A stretch of DNA of 64,000 nucleotides from Parapristionchus giblindavisi (Eukaryota; Nematoda; Chromadorea; Rhabditida; Diplogasteridae): contig CALSFV010000248.1 of NCBI GenBank assembly GCA_943737045.1, positions 248,001 through 312,000 of the forward strand, in the 5' to 3' direction. The notes under the pieces are model-generated. The model worked only from the letters and a program-made list of their open reading frames with translations. It searched no databases and was not told where the DNA came from. The position numbers and the translations under genes were made by a program. This document shows positions 1-11,034 of the stretch, piece after piece. The first letter of the stretch is position 1. The number at the start of each line of letters is the position of its first letter.

Positions 1-1337
1 CATAACTCCGCGGAAAATTGTTTTCCAGCCTACCGTTCTTCAATAAGTTTGAGATCTACGCGTCGGCTTTACATTTTACATTTTTTACATTTGAAACACA
101 TTTATCAAGAGTTCGTTAGGTCGAAGGCTCTGTTATGCATAGCGATCCAATTCCTGCTCTTCGCTTCGCTTAGGAAGTTACATCCAACTGTCTTCCGAAA
201 GAGGTCGCTCCATCTTGTCGGGGGCCTCCCTTTTTTTCTGCTCCGACGGGGAAACCACTCGATCACGGATCGGCTCCACTTCGAGCACTCGTCATTGGCG
301 AGCTTATGCACCCAGAGCCACTTCCTCTTCAGCGCTGTACGAACGAAATCCTGAACCAGAGTCATGCCCCGCAACCGCTCACAAGAGACATGGTCGAGCA
401 CGGTGCAGCCCACCATCCAACGCTCCATTTTTCTTTGAGCCACGGCTAATCGATTCATTTGTGTTTTATTCAGTGCCCAGCTCTCACAACCATATAATAC
501 CGCAGGTAATATACACCCATTGAATAACCTGCGCTTATGTGCCATTGGGATACCCTTATTAACCATGAATGCCCTATGTTTATGAAATGCCCCAAAACCC
601 GCTTGAATCCGACGCCCAATTTCCCCATCCTCCTTCCCCGTTATGTTGATTGATGCACCCAAGTACACCACCTTATCAACCAGTTTCACTTCCCTGCCTG
701 CCACAGTAACTATTCTAGGAATAGGCTTGGAAGTCATCCCTATTGTTTTATCCCCATTTAATACCAGTCCAACCTTTCCCAATTCCCTCTCAAGCTCCCT
801 TGCCATTACTTGAATTTGCCGCTCATCATGAGAGATAAGTACAGCATCGTCGGCAAATAGGATATGAGAGAGGAAACGTCCGTTTACATTAATACCCTTA
901 TGAGACCTTATGATACGCGTCGGCTACTCCGAAAATTTTTTTTAGGTTGCTGCGATTTTTTTCAACCGCGGCGGCCATGCTGCAAAATGGCGGCTGCAAA
1001 CTCATATCTCAGCTCCCAGGCGAGCTAGAGACTCGTTCTTGGGATCAAAACGAAATATACCCTGAAAGTTTGGTCTTGATCGGACCAAAATTGCCTCCAG
1101 TACACCAAATAGTCATTTTTCCGATGACCTCACTTTGAGGGCCTACAATTACCAGAGTGATTTTTCTTAAAATGTGGTTCTTGTGCTAAAATGTGCCAAA
1201 ACCATCCCAGAAGTCATCCACATACTTTGGTGAAAGCAGCTTGCTTCCCATCTTCACGGCAAACGATAAGCGAGCATGCACTCGTTTCGGAGGCGCACGT
1301 CCAGGCTCTGGTATTTTGCCACTTAAAGGTGGAGACC
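1..1337. repeat. Left arm of a large inverted repeat, interrupted by a LINE
   Basis: Bases 1-56 and 926-1310 read as the reverse complement of 7852-8316, including the shared text ACTCCGCGGAAAATT, GCGGCCATGCTGCAAAATGG and GGAGGCGCACGTCCAGG. The arm is cut by the window edge and split by the LINE at 69-913. Short ORFs here are shadowed by equal ORFs in the other arm and are not treated as genes. Confidence 0.85.
69..913 (-). mobile_element. 5'-truncated RTE-like non-LTR retrotransposon (reverse transcriptase C-terminal part)
   Basis: A single open frame on the minus strand runs from the 913 side down to a stop at 105. Upstream of the first Met (806) it is still open and encodes HILFADDAVLIS, the reverse-transcriptase metal-binding FADD motif, then the thumb-like VVYLGA block, ILPAVLYGCESWALNK, and the conserved tail region with RQ/RKMERWMVGCT. 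The catalytic N-terminal fingers and the endonuclease are missing, as in 5'-truncated LINE insertions. The 3' end (69-104) is a short ATGTAA/AAATGT-rich tail rather than poly(A), typical of RTE-like elements. A 12-bp direct repeat TACGCGTCGGCT flanks it (57-68 and 914-925). The uninterrupted site exists in the other arm at about 8242-8262. Dead copy; not a host gene. Confidence 0.9.
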
Positions 1338-1419
1338 CGCGAATGATCATGCAAATTTCCTACATCTCGCTTATGCAAGGGTGTAGTGATATGCAAGAAG
1401 ATAGGGAGACTACTTATCG

Positions 1420-1665
1420 TTCCCTTAGCGTAGTGGTAAAACTTCTGACTAGGAAGCGCATGGTCGCGGGTTCGAATCCTATTGCCGTACTTTCCTATTT
1501 TCAAAAAGCGCGCCTTTCCCTGCAAGGGGCCTGATGGTTCATTCATGTTTCTAGCGATCAATAAGCTGAATCATCATAAAATAAATAGTGTACGGTATGT
1601 AGAATAACTTTTGCTATGATTCTGTCTGCACAGTTTGTTCACGAAAATATTCGCGGGAGTCCACC
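1420..1665 (+). repeat. tRNA-derived SINE-like unit
   Basis: The head resembles a tRNA: A-box-like TTAGCGTAGTGGTAAAA and B-box GCGGGTTCGAATCC. The body (about 1493-1665) is shared with 42110-42275 (TAGCGATCAATA(A/T)GCTGAAT and TTTGTTCACG(A/G)AAATA). The head does not fold into a clean cloverleaf acceptor stem, so this is read as a SINE and not a working tRNA gene. Confidence 0.55.
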
Positions 1666-1670
1666 TTTAA

Positions 1671-1800
1671 AGTCTACTTAAACTTTCCCACTTTAAGTAG
1701 ACTTTAAGTAAACTTAAAGTGAAACGTAAGTCTACTTAAAGTGGTGCGTAAGTCTACTTAAAGTGAGACGTAAGTATACTTTAAGTGGTGTGGTATACTG
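1671..1800. repeat. Left terminal inverted repeat of a TTAA-bounded segment
   Basis: Built from tandem units of AAGTCTACTTAAAGTG. Its reverse complement is at about 7105-7282, including the inner GGTGTGG(T/C)ATACTGTA. Both outer ends (AGTCTACTTAAAC) abut TTAA (1667-1670 and 7283-7286). Confidence 0.7.
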
Positions 1801-2292
1801 TATTTAATTTCGTCAAATTTCTGAATCGCGAACTGAATTTAATTTCATTGTTTATATATTTCTTAGTCGATAATATGTGAAGAATATTAATAAACAAACT
1901 TCTTCTAACACATTGCGAACAAGCATGTTCTTCAAATGGTATCGGTAGGAATTTTGAAATTATTTTTTCAAGCGCAAATTTGGAAAATCATTCACATGCG
2001 AAGTATATCTTCCCGAGCTTCCTTTTTTGACAATATTAGCTACTGTGTTCATGCAATATTCATATATACAATTTACATACTTGATAATATGCTAATCAAA
2101 AAATGGAAAGTTGGTAATGGAAAGTTGTTATTTTCATTGTCAGATTTTCAAATCTAGAAAAAGTATCTGGCCAATCGAACTTATAAACAAAAGTATATAG
2201 CCAATCATGTCATTAAATAAGCCACCTGTGCTCGGCTTCGATCTCACAGAGACCGGATGTTACAGTAATGCAAAACACACACGTCGTAAATA
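1801..2292. other. AT-rich stretch without a recognised gene
   Basis: I see only short ORFs without codon structure or splice signals. Confidence 0.5.
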
Positions 2293-2484
2293 CACAGAGA
2301 TTAAATTTACCCGAATGCCGTTAGTTGGCGAACGATTTGTCCGTATTCAGACAAATGCTAGCCTGTATATGGGTAAATCGGTGGTTTTTGGGCCACCATT
2401 TGCCCGAATGTGGGCAAATCGTGTACACAAGTATCGTAAGTTGGCAAATCCATTACCCATATTTGGGTAAGTTTGCTCTCAGTG
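2293..2484. repeat. Short TIR element with GCAAATCG-type palindromes
   Basis: Ends are CACAGAGATTAAATTTACC and GGTAAGTTTGCTCTCAGTG, imperfect inverted copies also seen at the ends of 3771-4493. The interior repeats GGGCAAATCG and its reverse complement. Confidence 0.6.
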
Positions 2485-2935
2485 TATGCAAATATCACTG
2501 CCCTCACAGGGGCATTCCGTAAAATGAAGTCTTCTATTTTAGAGACCCATCGAATGGCACATGTGCCATCACAAAGACCAGCAAGTTCCGATGTCAGTGA
2601 CATTTCTCTATTACACACGCGTTTTTTGGTTCAAAAGAGGTCACAACTCGTGTGTTAGCGAACAATCTACTTTTAACAATTTAACAATTATTAATTTAAT
2701 CTAACTGTTTTAACAATCAAAACAAATTATAAAAAATACCAATTGCGAATATCCACATCATAAATGGATGAAAACAAGGAAGAAAACATTGAAATGATGG
2801 ACAAGTAAAGAAACATATGCAATCTTCAGTTTTGCAATACGTGATTACAGGAACAAAAGAAAATTATGAGTGATCGACAGTTATAATGGGAATGCATACA
2901 ATCGATTCATATATTAACAATACAAGTACAACAAA

Positions 2936-3359
2936 TCAATATGCACCTCGAGCAATGTCTTCTGCACTTCGGGCGATCTGGTCTTGTTCGCCTCCGAAGT
3001 ACTCTCCTCCACCGCCTTTGGCATGTTTCTGCGCCAAGATGTTAATTATCGATCCGAGCGCGACGCATGCGGACGCGTTGAGGATGGTCTGAGCCTCGAC
3101 CAGATAGGCGCCCTCGGCTGATGATGCCACGCCCGCGTCCTCTTCAGCTGAATAGAAACATATTATAAAATCAAATATCAGGTTGATTAAAAAATCAAAG
3201 ATCAAAAGATCTGGAATGTTTTGTAATTTAGGCCAAATCAAACTCCAACAAACATCGGTTGAAGCTCAGCGATATGGAGTAGTAGCGTCGATTCAAAAGA
3301 ATAACTACCATACCCCTGACCACGAGAACGAAGAAAAATACAAGTGATATCAATTTCAT
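2936..3359 (-). CDS. Small secreted peptide, two exons, family not recognised
   Basis: Exon 1 is 3359-3314 and exon 2 is 3147-2936; 258 coding bases, 85 residues. Exon 1 starts MKLISLVFFFVLVV, a clear hydrophobic signal sequence, and ends at a GGG|GTATGG donor in phase 1. The acceptor TTCTATTCAG restores GCT-GAA, so the mature peptide probably starts near AEEDAGVASS. The rest is small and hydrophilic with one cysteine (NASACVAL), a Gly-rich GGGGEYFGG stretch and an acidic/Arg tail ending DIARGAY. No domain is recognised. The intron is 166 bp. Codon use and clean splice phases support a real gene, possibly an effector, neuropeptide-like or antimicrobial peptide, but function is unknown. It lies inside the TTAA-bounded inverted-repeat pair 1671-7282. 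Confidence 0.7.
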
Positions 3360-3770
3360 AGCAACGATCATGAGATATCAAAGATCAAAGACCAAAATAT
3401 ACACACGGTCAGGAGAGCGCATCAACTGTGTGTAGTTTATCTATAGCATAATTAAGGACGAACCAAATCAAGCCTATTACACACACGCATAAGAACATCG
3501 TGATTTCTATACAAGCACAGTACTTGTATAGAAATGCAGTAACAAACATGATTTGTACGGTTTTTACATCTACAGTACTCAGCCAATCAATCAGACATGG
3601 TCTATGGTTATCTCATGGGATAGACCCACCCGCAAAAATTTGCCTTTCATGGGTACCCACACGCAAAATTGGATCATAAGTTGACGATTTTCTTGAAATT
3701 TTCACGATTTTGGGGCACCCACATACGTTTTTATCTCAAAATCGGGTTACCCACACGCGTTTTTGACCCA

Positions 3771-4493
3771 CACTGAGAACAAAGTTACCTATATTCGGGC
3801 AAATGATTTGCCCCATCGGGGAACTCATGTAACAATTTGCCCGTATTCGGGCGAATCTCTTTAGCCAGAATTTGGGCTATTACGTTTCGCCCAAATACGG
3901 GCAAATCGATACCCCGTTGTCGGAAATCAGGGAAGGCGCTTCTCACCCACGCCAGTTCGATTCCCACTTGGAGCACAAATCTTTTGCAGCTTTAAAACTT
4001 CGTTATATAACTTGATAGAGCTATTGTTGTTCTACTCTAGTAGAATCGTATTGAAAACACATAGTATACTTTAAATTTATTGGCTTTTGGCAGTCCAAAT
4101 CATCTTTCTTCTCTCATGATAGCTTGAGTATTTCACTAAAGTAACCCACTGACTTTCATTAACAGCAGAAAAATCAGCAAAAATGAAAAATAAGAAATCA
4201 AGGATCACATGCTGATGTGACAACTTCAGATCGCCATGAATAAGTGGAAATGTACATACAAGGAACCGAACCACCAACCCACCGCGAACTAGCCAAGCCC
4301 CCTACCCACTGCGCTACCAGGACACCCTTGCACATAGCTCAGAACTTGTAGTCTTTTCAAAGAAACATATAATCCTATAGCCATAAAGCGGGCAAATCGA
4401 TTGCCCGAAATGGGCCACTCCAGATTTCTGGCAAATCGTTTACCAGGCAAATGGGAGTGGCGAACGATTTGCCAGGTAAGTTTGCTCTCAGTG
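3771..4493. repeat. 723-bp TIR element related to 2293-2484
   Basis: Ends are CACTGAGAACAAAGTTACC and GGTAAGTTTGCTCTCAGTG. The interior has GGGCAAATCG-type palindromes near both ends and a tRNA-like block. No transposase ORF is present. Confidence 0.6.
4263..4325 (-). pseudogene. tRNA-like fragment inside a repeat
   Basis: On the minus strand it reads CCTGGTAGCGCAGTGGGTAG (A-box-like) followed by GGTGGTTCGGTTCC (B-box-like). A full cloverleaf cannot be drawn, so it is treated as a SINE-derived fragment. Confidence 0.45.
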
Positions 4494-4577
4494 CAAAATC
4501 TAGATACCCACACGCATTTGAAGGGTCTGGGATATTGATAGACCATCACTGCAATCAATAATCAATGAATAACTTAC

Positions 4578-4930
4578 TCAACAGTCTGCTCCGTGTCTCC
4601 CGTACTCGCAAACTGAATCAGGGACGGCTGTCGACTGGTTATTGACTGACAATGAGAGACGAAACCAATCGATGACATGGAAGGAGGTGGCGATGATGAG
4701 GAGAAGGGGATGAGTCAAGAGATATTGAAGAGAGGATAACGGAGAGATCCGAACGGGTGATCTGAAACCAAAAATTTATAATTAATCAATAATAAGGAAG
4801 ATGTTAACGGCATTAATAGAATATCTTCTAAAGTTATTTTACTTTAGAATATTTTTTAAATCAATCAAGAGTACCTGGACGATGATCCTGGTCGTTGTTC
4901 GATCACATCATGTGGATCGCTGTAACCACT
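4578..4930 (-). CDS. Two candidate 3' exons of an unrecognised gene
   Basis: Segment 4930-4875 has a TTCTTCCAG acceptor and a CCAG|GTACTC donor; segment 4761-4578 has a TTTCAG acceptor. The only frame open through both joins them in phase (2+1) and ends at a TGA at 4578. The product contains HDVIEQRPGSSS, a hydrophobic run HPLLLIIATSFHVI and a C-terminal VCEYGRHGADC. A further exon-like piece (about 5079-5004, starting MERSNLPTPDNCCCWMKRG) lies upstream, but its phase does not join. No family is recognised, and this may be a decayed gene. Confidence 0.3.
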
Positions 4931-5130
4931 CTGGAAGAATATGATTACGGTAGCTGATTATTACTGTAATCTATAATTACTGTATTTAAGAAGCACACAG
5001 TACCTTGAATCTCGCTATCCTCTCCCCGTTTCATCCAGCAGCAACAATTATCAGGAGTGGGGAGATTACTTCGTTCCATCTGAAAGAGAATGACTGTTTC
5101 ATAAAGCAATTTGACATGCTTCAATAACAC

Positions 5131-5627
5131 GGCTGTAGTAATCCTTTACAAATCAATTCCTAACATAGTCTTCCTAACTTTCATAATTCCAGTGAAATCA
5201 TGAGACTACGGTAACCCAACGGGCAACGGGACTACCGCAACTCACATGATCAACTTGCTCTAGTACAATTTTTTTTAAATATGACTCTTCTGCTTCATTC
5301 CACTTGTCATTCGATTGATTCTCAGTGAATATGGAAATGAATTATTTATAATTAAGGAATGATCGCACCATGGCTCTATTTCCATAAGGGATTACTGTAG
5401 CCTGCTTATGCGAAGTTTACTAATTACAGTACTCTAATTCAGTCTAAAAGCTCCAAAACGAAGGTAGTTTGAATCGACAACTATATAGGATGAGTAGAGG
5501 GAGACACTAGTTGTTTAAGTATGCCAGCACAGAAAACGAAGCAAGTAACAAAAGTACAAAAAAAGCACCACTAAAATAAAGAGGACTTATGTTATAAACT
5601 AAACAAATCTGATAGCTGTTACCGTAC
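5131..5627. other. Non-coding stretch
   Basis: AT-rich, no supported exon. It ends at the TTACCGTAC target duplication of the fold-back element that follows. Confidence 0.5.
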
Positions 5628-6231
5628 GGTGATAAGACGTTTCGGAAATTTCACTTCAGAAAAGGACACTTCAGAAACTAATTTTCAGAAAAGGACGTTT
5701 CAGAAATTTCGCTTCAGAAAATGTCATTTCGGAAAATCTTTTCCAGAAAAGGACGTTTCAGAAATTTCCATTTCAGAAATGCCAACTCAGAAAAGGACGT
5801 TTCAGAAATTGGCACTTCAGAAATTCCAACTCAGAAAAGGACGTTTCAGAAATTATTTTTCAGAAATTCCAACTCAGAAAAGGACGTTTCAGAAAATTTG
5901 CAGAACGGTTTGTGGCTTTAAACTGCAGAGAAGATCGCTTAGAATAAATTTAGTAGCATTCAATTTCAACGGGAAAATTTTCTTAAACGTCCTTTTCTGA
6001 GTTGACATTTCTGAAAAAAGATTTCTGAAACGTCCTTTTCTGAGTTGGAATTTCTGAAATGCCAATTTCTGAAACGTCCTTTTCTGAGTTGGAATTTCTG
6101 AAAAAAAATTTCTGAAACGTCCTTTTCTGGAAAATCATATCTGAAGTGGAAATTTCTGAAACGTCCTTTTCTGAAGAGGATTTTCTCAAATATCACTTTC
6201 TGAAGTGAAATTTCTGAAACGTCTTATCACC
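5628..6231. mobile_element. 604-bp fold-back element with 9-bp target duplication
   Basis: Both ends are GGTGATAAGACGTTTC and its reverse complement, and TTACCGTAC lies immediately outside each end (5619-5627 and 6232-6240). Each arm (about 5628-5905 and 5985-6231) is a tandem array of a roughly 23-bp unit containing AAAGGACGTTTCAGAAA, in opposite orientation in the two arms. There is no transposase. A 9-bp duplication with long inverted repeats is the signature of Mutator-like elements. The apparent proteins are translations of the repeat. Confidence 0.92.
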
Positions 6232-6240
6232 TTACCGTAC

Positions 6241-7100
6241 CTCACGAGTCGATATCCTGCCCGCTCTTCACAAGTTCAGGTCATTGATCACTCCTCCTCA
6301 CTCCTTCTTCAGGTCACTCCTTAATTCTTGCTGCGAATGCCTTCATGCCCTGCACGTAATATATCTCATGAACAAATTGTTGTATTGTAATATTATTCAA
6401 ACAATCACTCTTGAATAACAATTCTCATTGCTTTGCTCTATTTTGCGCTCTACAAGATTTCTGTCTTTCCAAATCACAGTAGTACAGACAAACAGTAATC
6501 CACATTGTGTCGTAGTCTAGGAAGAGATTACAGTATTCACTGATTTGATTGTAATTCACTAGGAGCGAGAGAAAAACAAAATTAAAGTGTCAATATCGTG
6601 CAAAACATTTTAGCCAATAAGACGAACTAATTGTACAGCAAAAGAAAAGATAAGAAAATAGTTATCAGTAATGACCGAAGGGATGGCTAGATTTTAAATC
6701 AGAGAAAGGAAAAGTAATAAATATATACAGTGAAAGAACTTACGCAAATCGATCAGACGTCATACGTTCACCCAGAAACGACCAACTGAGAGAAACCTGT
6801 GCGAAAAAGATTGTCATTAAATCGATTACGCGAGATAAACGCCAAAGAAACGTTGGTGAAACTGGTCGAAACGAAAATACATAGCATCTAGAATAAACCC
6901 TTGCGCCAATTCAAATTTTGCGATGCTGAAATTTACAATTAACTAGTTCAAAGTGATATTGCTCAACACAACTACGCATTACAAAGTTCTGCAACTAGAA
7001 AAACACGTGAAAAAATCATTTATTTAACAAAATTACTGCCGACCCATTTGCAAAACGCAATCAGAGTATACGGTATTAAATAGGTGCACCACTTATCGTG
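6241..7100. other. Non-coding stretch with one possible small exon
   Basis: Minus strand about 6797-6745 has a CGCACAG acceptor, ATG-ACG-TCT and a GC|GTAAGT donor, and could be a 5' exon of the weak gene at 4578-4930. Nothing else is supported. Confidence 0.3.
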
Positions 7101-7104
7101 AACT

Positions 7105-7282
7105 GACCAGACTTTAAGTCTACTTACACCATAACGCACTTTGCATTACAGTATGCCACACCACTTTAAGTAGACTTACGTTTCACTTTAAGTAGACTTA
7201 CGTTTCACTTTAAGTAGACTTACGTTTCACTTAAAGTTTACTTAAAGTCTACTTAAAGTCTGTGACGTAGTTTAAGTAGACT
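7105..7282. repeat. Right terminal inverted repeat of the TTAA-bounded segment
   Basis: Tandem CTTTAAGTAGACTTACGTTT units, the reverse complement of 1671-1800. It ends AAGTAGACT followed by TTAA at 7283-7286. Confidence 0.7.
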
Positions 7283-7303
7283 TTAAGTGGCAAAATACCA
7301 GAG

Positions 7304-7852
7304 GGGGAGGGGAAGGAGGGGAGGGGCGCGCGCACGCACAGTGAGTGCGTGCGGGAAAGACTGAAGTGGCACGGAGGGGTTGCAATATGGGTTCTCCCAA
7401 GATTGTAGACGTATTCTGTGATAGTTTTGGCACATTTCAGCACAAGAACTAAAATTTTAGAAAAATCAATTCCATAATTGTATGCCCTCAAAGTGAGGTC
7501 ATGTAAAAAAACTGACTTTTTGGTGTACTGAAAGCAATTGTGGTCCGATCAAGTCCAAACTTTCACGGAGTATTTGGGACATCATACGGATCATTTTGAT
7601 CCCAAGAACGAGTCTCTAGCATGTCTGTGAGATGAGATCTGAGCTTGCACTTTTTGATGTCCTTTCAGGGCATACAATTATGGAATTGATTTTTCTAAAA
7701 TTTTAGTTCTTGTGCTGAAATGTGCCAAAACTATCACAGAATACGTCTACAATCTTGGGAGAACCCATATTGCAACCCCTCCGTGCCACTTCAGTCTTTC
7801 CCGCACGCACTCACTGTGCGTGCGCGCGCCCCTCCCCTCCTTCCCCTCCCCT
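7304..7852. repeat. Palindrome with GC-rich tips
   Basis: 7304-7500 and about 7665-7852 are inverted copies sharing GGGGAAGGAGGGGAGGGGCG and CAAGATTGTAGACGTATTCT. The centre (7490-7680) is a diverged direct copy of 8000-8200. Confidence 0.85.
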
Positions 7853-8316
7853 GGACGTGCGCCTCCGAAACGAGTGCATGCTCGCTTATCGTTTGCCGTG
7901 AAGATGGGAAGCAAGCTGCTTTCACCAAAGTATGTGGATGACTTCTGGGATGGTTTTGGCACATTTTAGCACAAGAACCACATTTTAAGAAAAATCACTC
8001 TGGTAATTGTAGGCCCTCAAAGTGAGGTCATCGGAAAAAATGACTATTTGGGGTACTGGAGGCAATTTTGGTCCGATCAAGACCAAACTTTCAGGGTATA
8101 TTTGGGGCATCATAAGGATCATTTTGATCCCAAGAACGAGTCTCTAGCTCGCCTGGGAGCTGAGATATGAGTTTGCAGCCGCCATTTTGCAGCATGGCCG
8201 CCGCGGTTGAAAAAAATCGCAGCAACCTAAAAAAAGTTTTCGGAGTAGCCGACGCGTAGATCTCAAACTTATTGAAGAACGGTAGGCTGGAAAAAAATTT
8301 TCCGCGGAGTTATGAT
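7852..8316. repeat. Right arm of the large inverted repeat
   Basis: Reverse complement of 1-1310 without the LINE. It contains the empty LINE target site (8242-8262). Confidence 0.88.
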
Positions 8317-8924
8317 TTTTCAAAAAAGTGGACTTCGATTGCGTCATCATTACGCGATAATGAGAAATTTTCGTGAGTCAGCAATATAAGGGCAGAATTC
8401 CTCGATAAATTTCCCATAAGAACTCGCGAGAGCGGCCCGATAGCACGCTTGGTTCACAAAATATAACAAAAACAAAAAGTTGGCACTGACTTTCCGGCGC
8501 TACTGTACAACCCTTGTTAGTACAGTTACAAGTTCATCTCCACAAAATTCCTTTTAATATGACCTAAAATGTGTGATTAAGATTATTATATTATTATTGA
8601 ATTGAACTGTGCACTTTTATCTGATTATTCAACAACGCTAACGTCTGTGCACATATTTTTGATACACTATGTTAGATATTACTGTCGACACAGAAAACTT
8701 TTAACCAACAATAGAAGTTTTATATTTTTTTTCTAAAGTCATCAAATGATCTTTGTATGCTGAAGGAGGCGAACATGTTGTATACACGATGTTTAAATGA
8801 TTAACGAATAAATTATGGATTTTTATAACGGAAATTCGTAATCAAGCCCACAAGAATCGAAAAAATATTCATTTCTCGTATGTATAAAACTCGCCACTGC
8901 TGACTCTAAAATAAAGAGCTGCTA
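8317..8924. other. Intergenic, AT-rich
   Basis: No ORF with splice or codon support is seen. Confidence 0.5.
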
Positions 8925-9488
8925 CTTCAACTTCAATAATTCTGTTTGTATACTGGTATGTTGCGAGTAGTGAAATAATTCATTGAAATCGTTCGAAATT
9001 ACTTTGCGAGACAGAATGAATAAGGTGACGCGGAAGAATGAAAAAATTTCTTATCCATTCCCTAAAACATTAAAAAAAACAATATTGCATTGCTTCCTTT
9101 TTAACGATATTTTTCTAAAACGAAACGAATTTAATCTTGCATCTCTTACTGAGATCGAAAGCTCTAAGACTGATAAAATATATTATCGATTAATTAGTTA
9201 TTACTCCCACAAAAAAGTTATCCAAAAGGGTATAAATTCGTGATCTTTTTTCCAGAAGATCAGCAGCCTTGTCTCCCTTCTTGATGATAAAACTAAGGCA
9301 ACAGATAACAGATTTATTCGCAAATAAACAGTGTTATTTATCTATCTACCTATCTATCGGTCTAGTTTCTATTGAACAAATGTGATAACAAGCGATAAAA
9401 CTAATTTTGTGGATTAGGTAGAGGGAAGGGGGACTGTAGAGAGGGAAGGATTGTTATCGTGCGAGAACGAATTCTCCGTCGTTCAACA
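8925..9488 (+). repeat. Diverged duplicate of 10043-11030
   Basis: Shares GCGA(G/A)TAGTGAAATAAT, ACGCGGAAGAA(T/C)GAAA, CTCTAAGACTGATAAAATAT and a TATCTA-rich tail with the right copy. The 86-codon ORF at 8983-9243 is broken in the other copy and is not a gene. Confidence 0.75.
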
Positions 9489-10042
9489 TGAATCATAGAC
9501 AATATTTTGCATCTCTTTAAATTAATGACATGTACAAAATCTTTTTAAATAAATGGCATGTACAATATTAATTGTATTGGCATAGCAGTGAATAATTATC
9601 AGACAACCCTCACTCCCTTCAAATGTGCGCCATGAATAACGGGATTTATCTTGCCTTTACCGTTACTAGATGTGAAAATGTGTTCGCATGAATATATTTG
9701 GTAAAATTTAACAATGTTATAAAAAAATAATTAATAGTGTGCCCTATGTTTCGGCCGCTTCGTAATGTTCACAATAGCTCTTTTAATTTCATCTTTTCCA
9801 TTTCTTGATGCTTATCATCAATCTATCTTATTTATTTATTTACATATTCTGTATCGTGTTTCTTATAAATACAAATGCATTATAATTGGCATATTGTTAT
9901 ATTTGTGAGCAATACCTTTTATTGTATTTATGTATTTAATTTTATTTATCATATTTCTTTACAGTTTTCAAACAAATCGCGGAAATCGGCCTCTTCTGTT
10001 CGGCACATTATTTTTTCCGTCGCTAGCAATAACATCAAAACT
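9489..10042. other. Intergenic, AT-rich
   Basis: Nothing recognisable. Confidence 0.5.
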
Positions 10043-11030
10043 TGAGTTGCTAATTCAACTCTTCAATAAGTCTGCTTATACAGTGGAATTTTGCGAATAG
10101 TGAAATAATACATAGAACTCGTCCGAAATAACTTTCCAGACAGATGTCCCATGAATATTTTCGTGAATAAATTGGGAGAAAGGAAGAAAGGATGGTAGCA
10201 AAAGTCATACAAGTCACCGCATACTAATTCTTTTACAATAATTCTGCGTATTGATCGGTATAATTATGAATGAAATATGTTCAATAGTTCAAGGAATGGA
10301 GAAAGAGCACAGTATTCTGGTTCAAGCCATTTTGTTTCCATAGCGAGACAAGCGAAAGACGATTGCATTTGAGAGAGTTTCTATGTTGAGCGGTCGTTTT
10401 TGCTTTCACAGCCTATAGAACATTGTGAGAGGGATGGGATGAGATGGCAAAGGCTGAATGCCGATCGCAAACTGAACATCAACACATTTTTACTTACAGT
10501 GCATGCATCCAATGATTCTTTTCGAGGTTCCCCATCTTTAATTAAGGATACGCGGAAGAACGAAAGATGCATCTCCTTTCCGCAAAACAGAAAAGAATTT
10601 AATTGCTTTGCTTCCCTTTTGCAACAAAATTTTGTTCGCGAAGGAAACAATTTTAATCTTTGATCTCTTACTGAGATCGAAAACTCTAAGACTGATAAAA
10701 TATATTGTCGAGTAAATAATTATTACTCTCACAAAAAAGTTATTTATTAGGGAATAATTTCATGATCATCTTCCTGAAGATCATTAGACAGAGAAAGCGG
10801 CCTTGTCTCTCCTTGATGGTAAAACTATTGCAACAGATAAATAACACATTTATTCGAAAATGAACAATGTTACTTATTTATTTATCTATCTATCTATCGA
10901 TCTATTTACTATTGAAAAAAAAATGTGAGAACAAGTGATAAAACTAATTTCGTTAATTGGGTAGAGGCGAGGGGACTGTAAAGAGGGAAGGACTCTCTGT
11001 GTTTGGTCGCTTCTGTGTTCAACGGTTTCA
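10043..11030 (+). repeat. Right copy of the 8925-9488 duplicate with an internal insertion
   Basis: Matches the left copy at both ends. About 10170-10535 is extra and contains the dispersed CAGTATTCTGG element at about 10310-10415. Confidence 0.7.
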
Positions 11031-11034
11031 ATCA

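Noticed and set aside
1423..1492. Functional tRNA gene
   Set aside because: A and B boxes are present but acceptor and T stems do not pair; part of a repeated SINE body.
5629..6196. EKDVSEI/QKRTFQK repeat proteins
   Set aside because: The repeated 23-bp unit of a fold-back element produces them in both arms and several frames.
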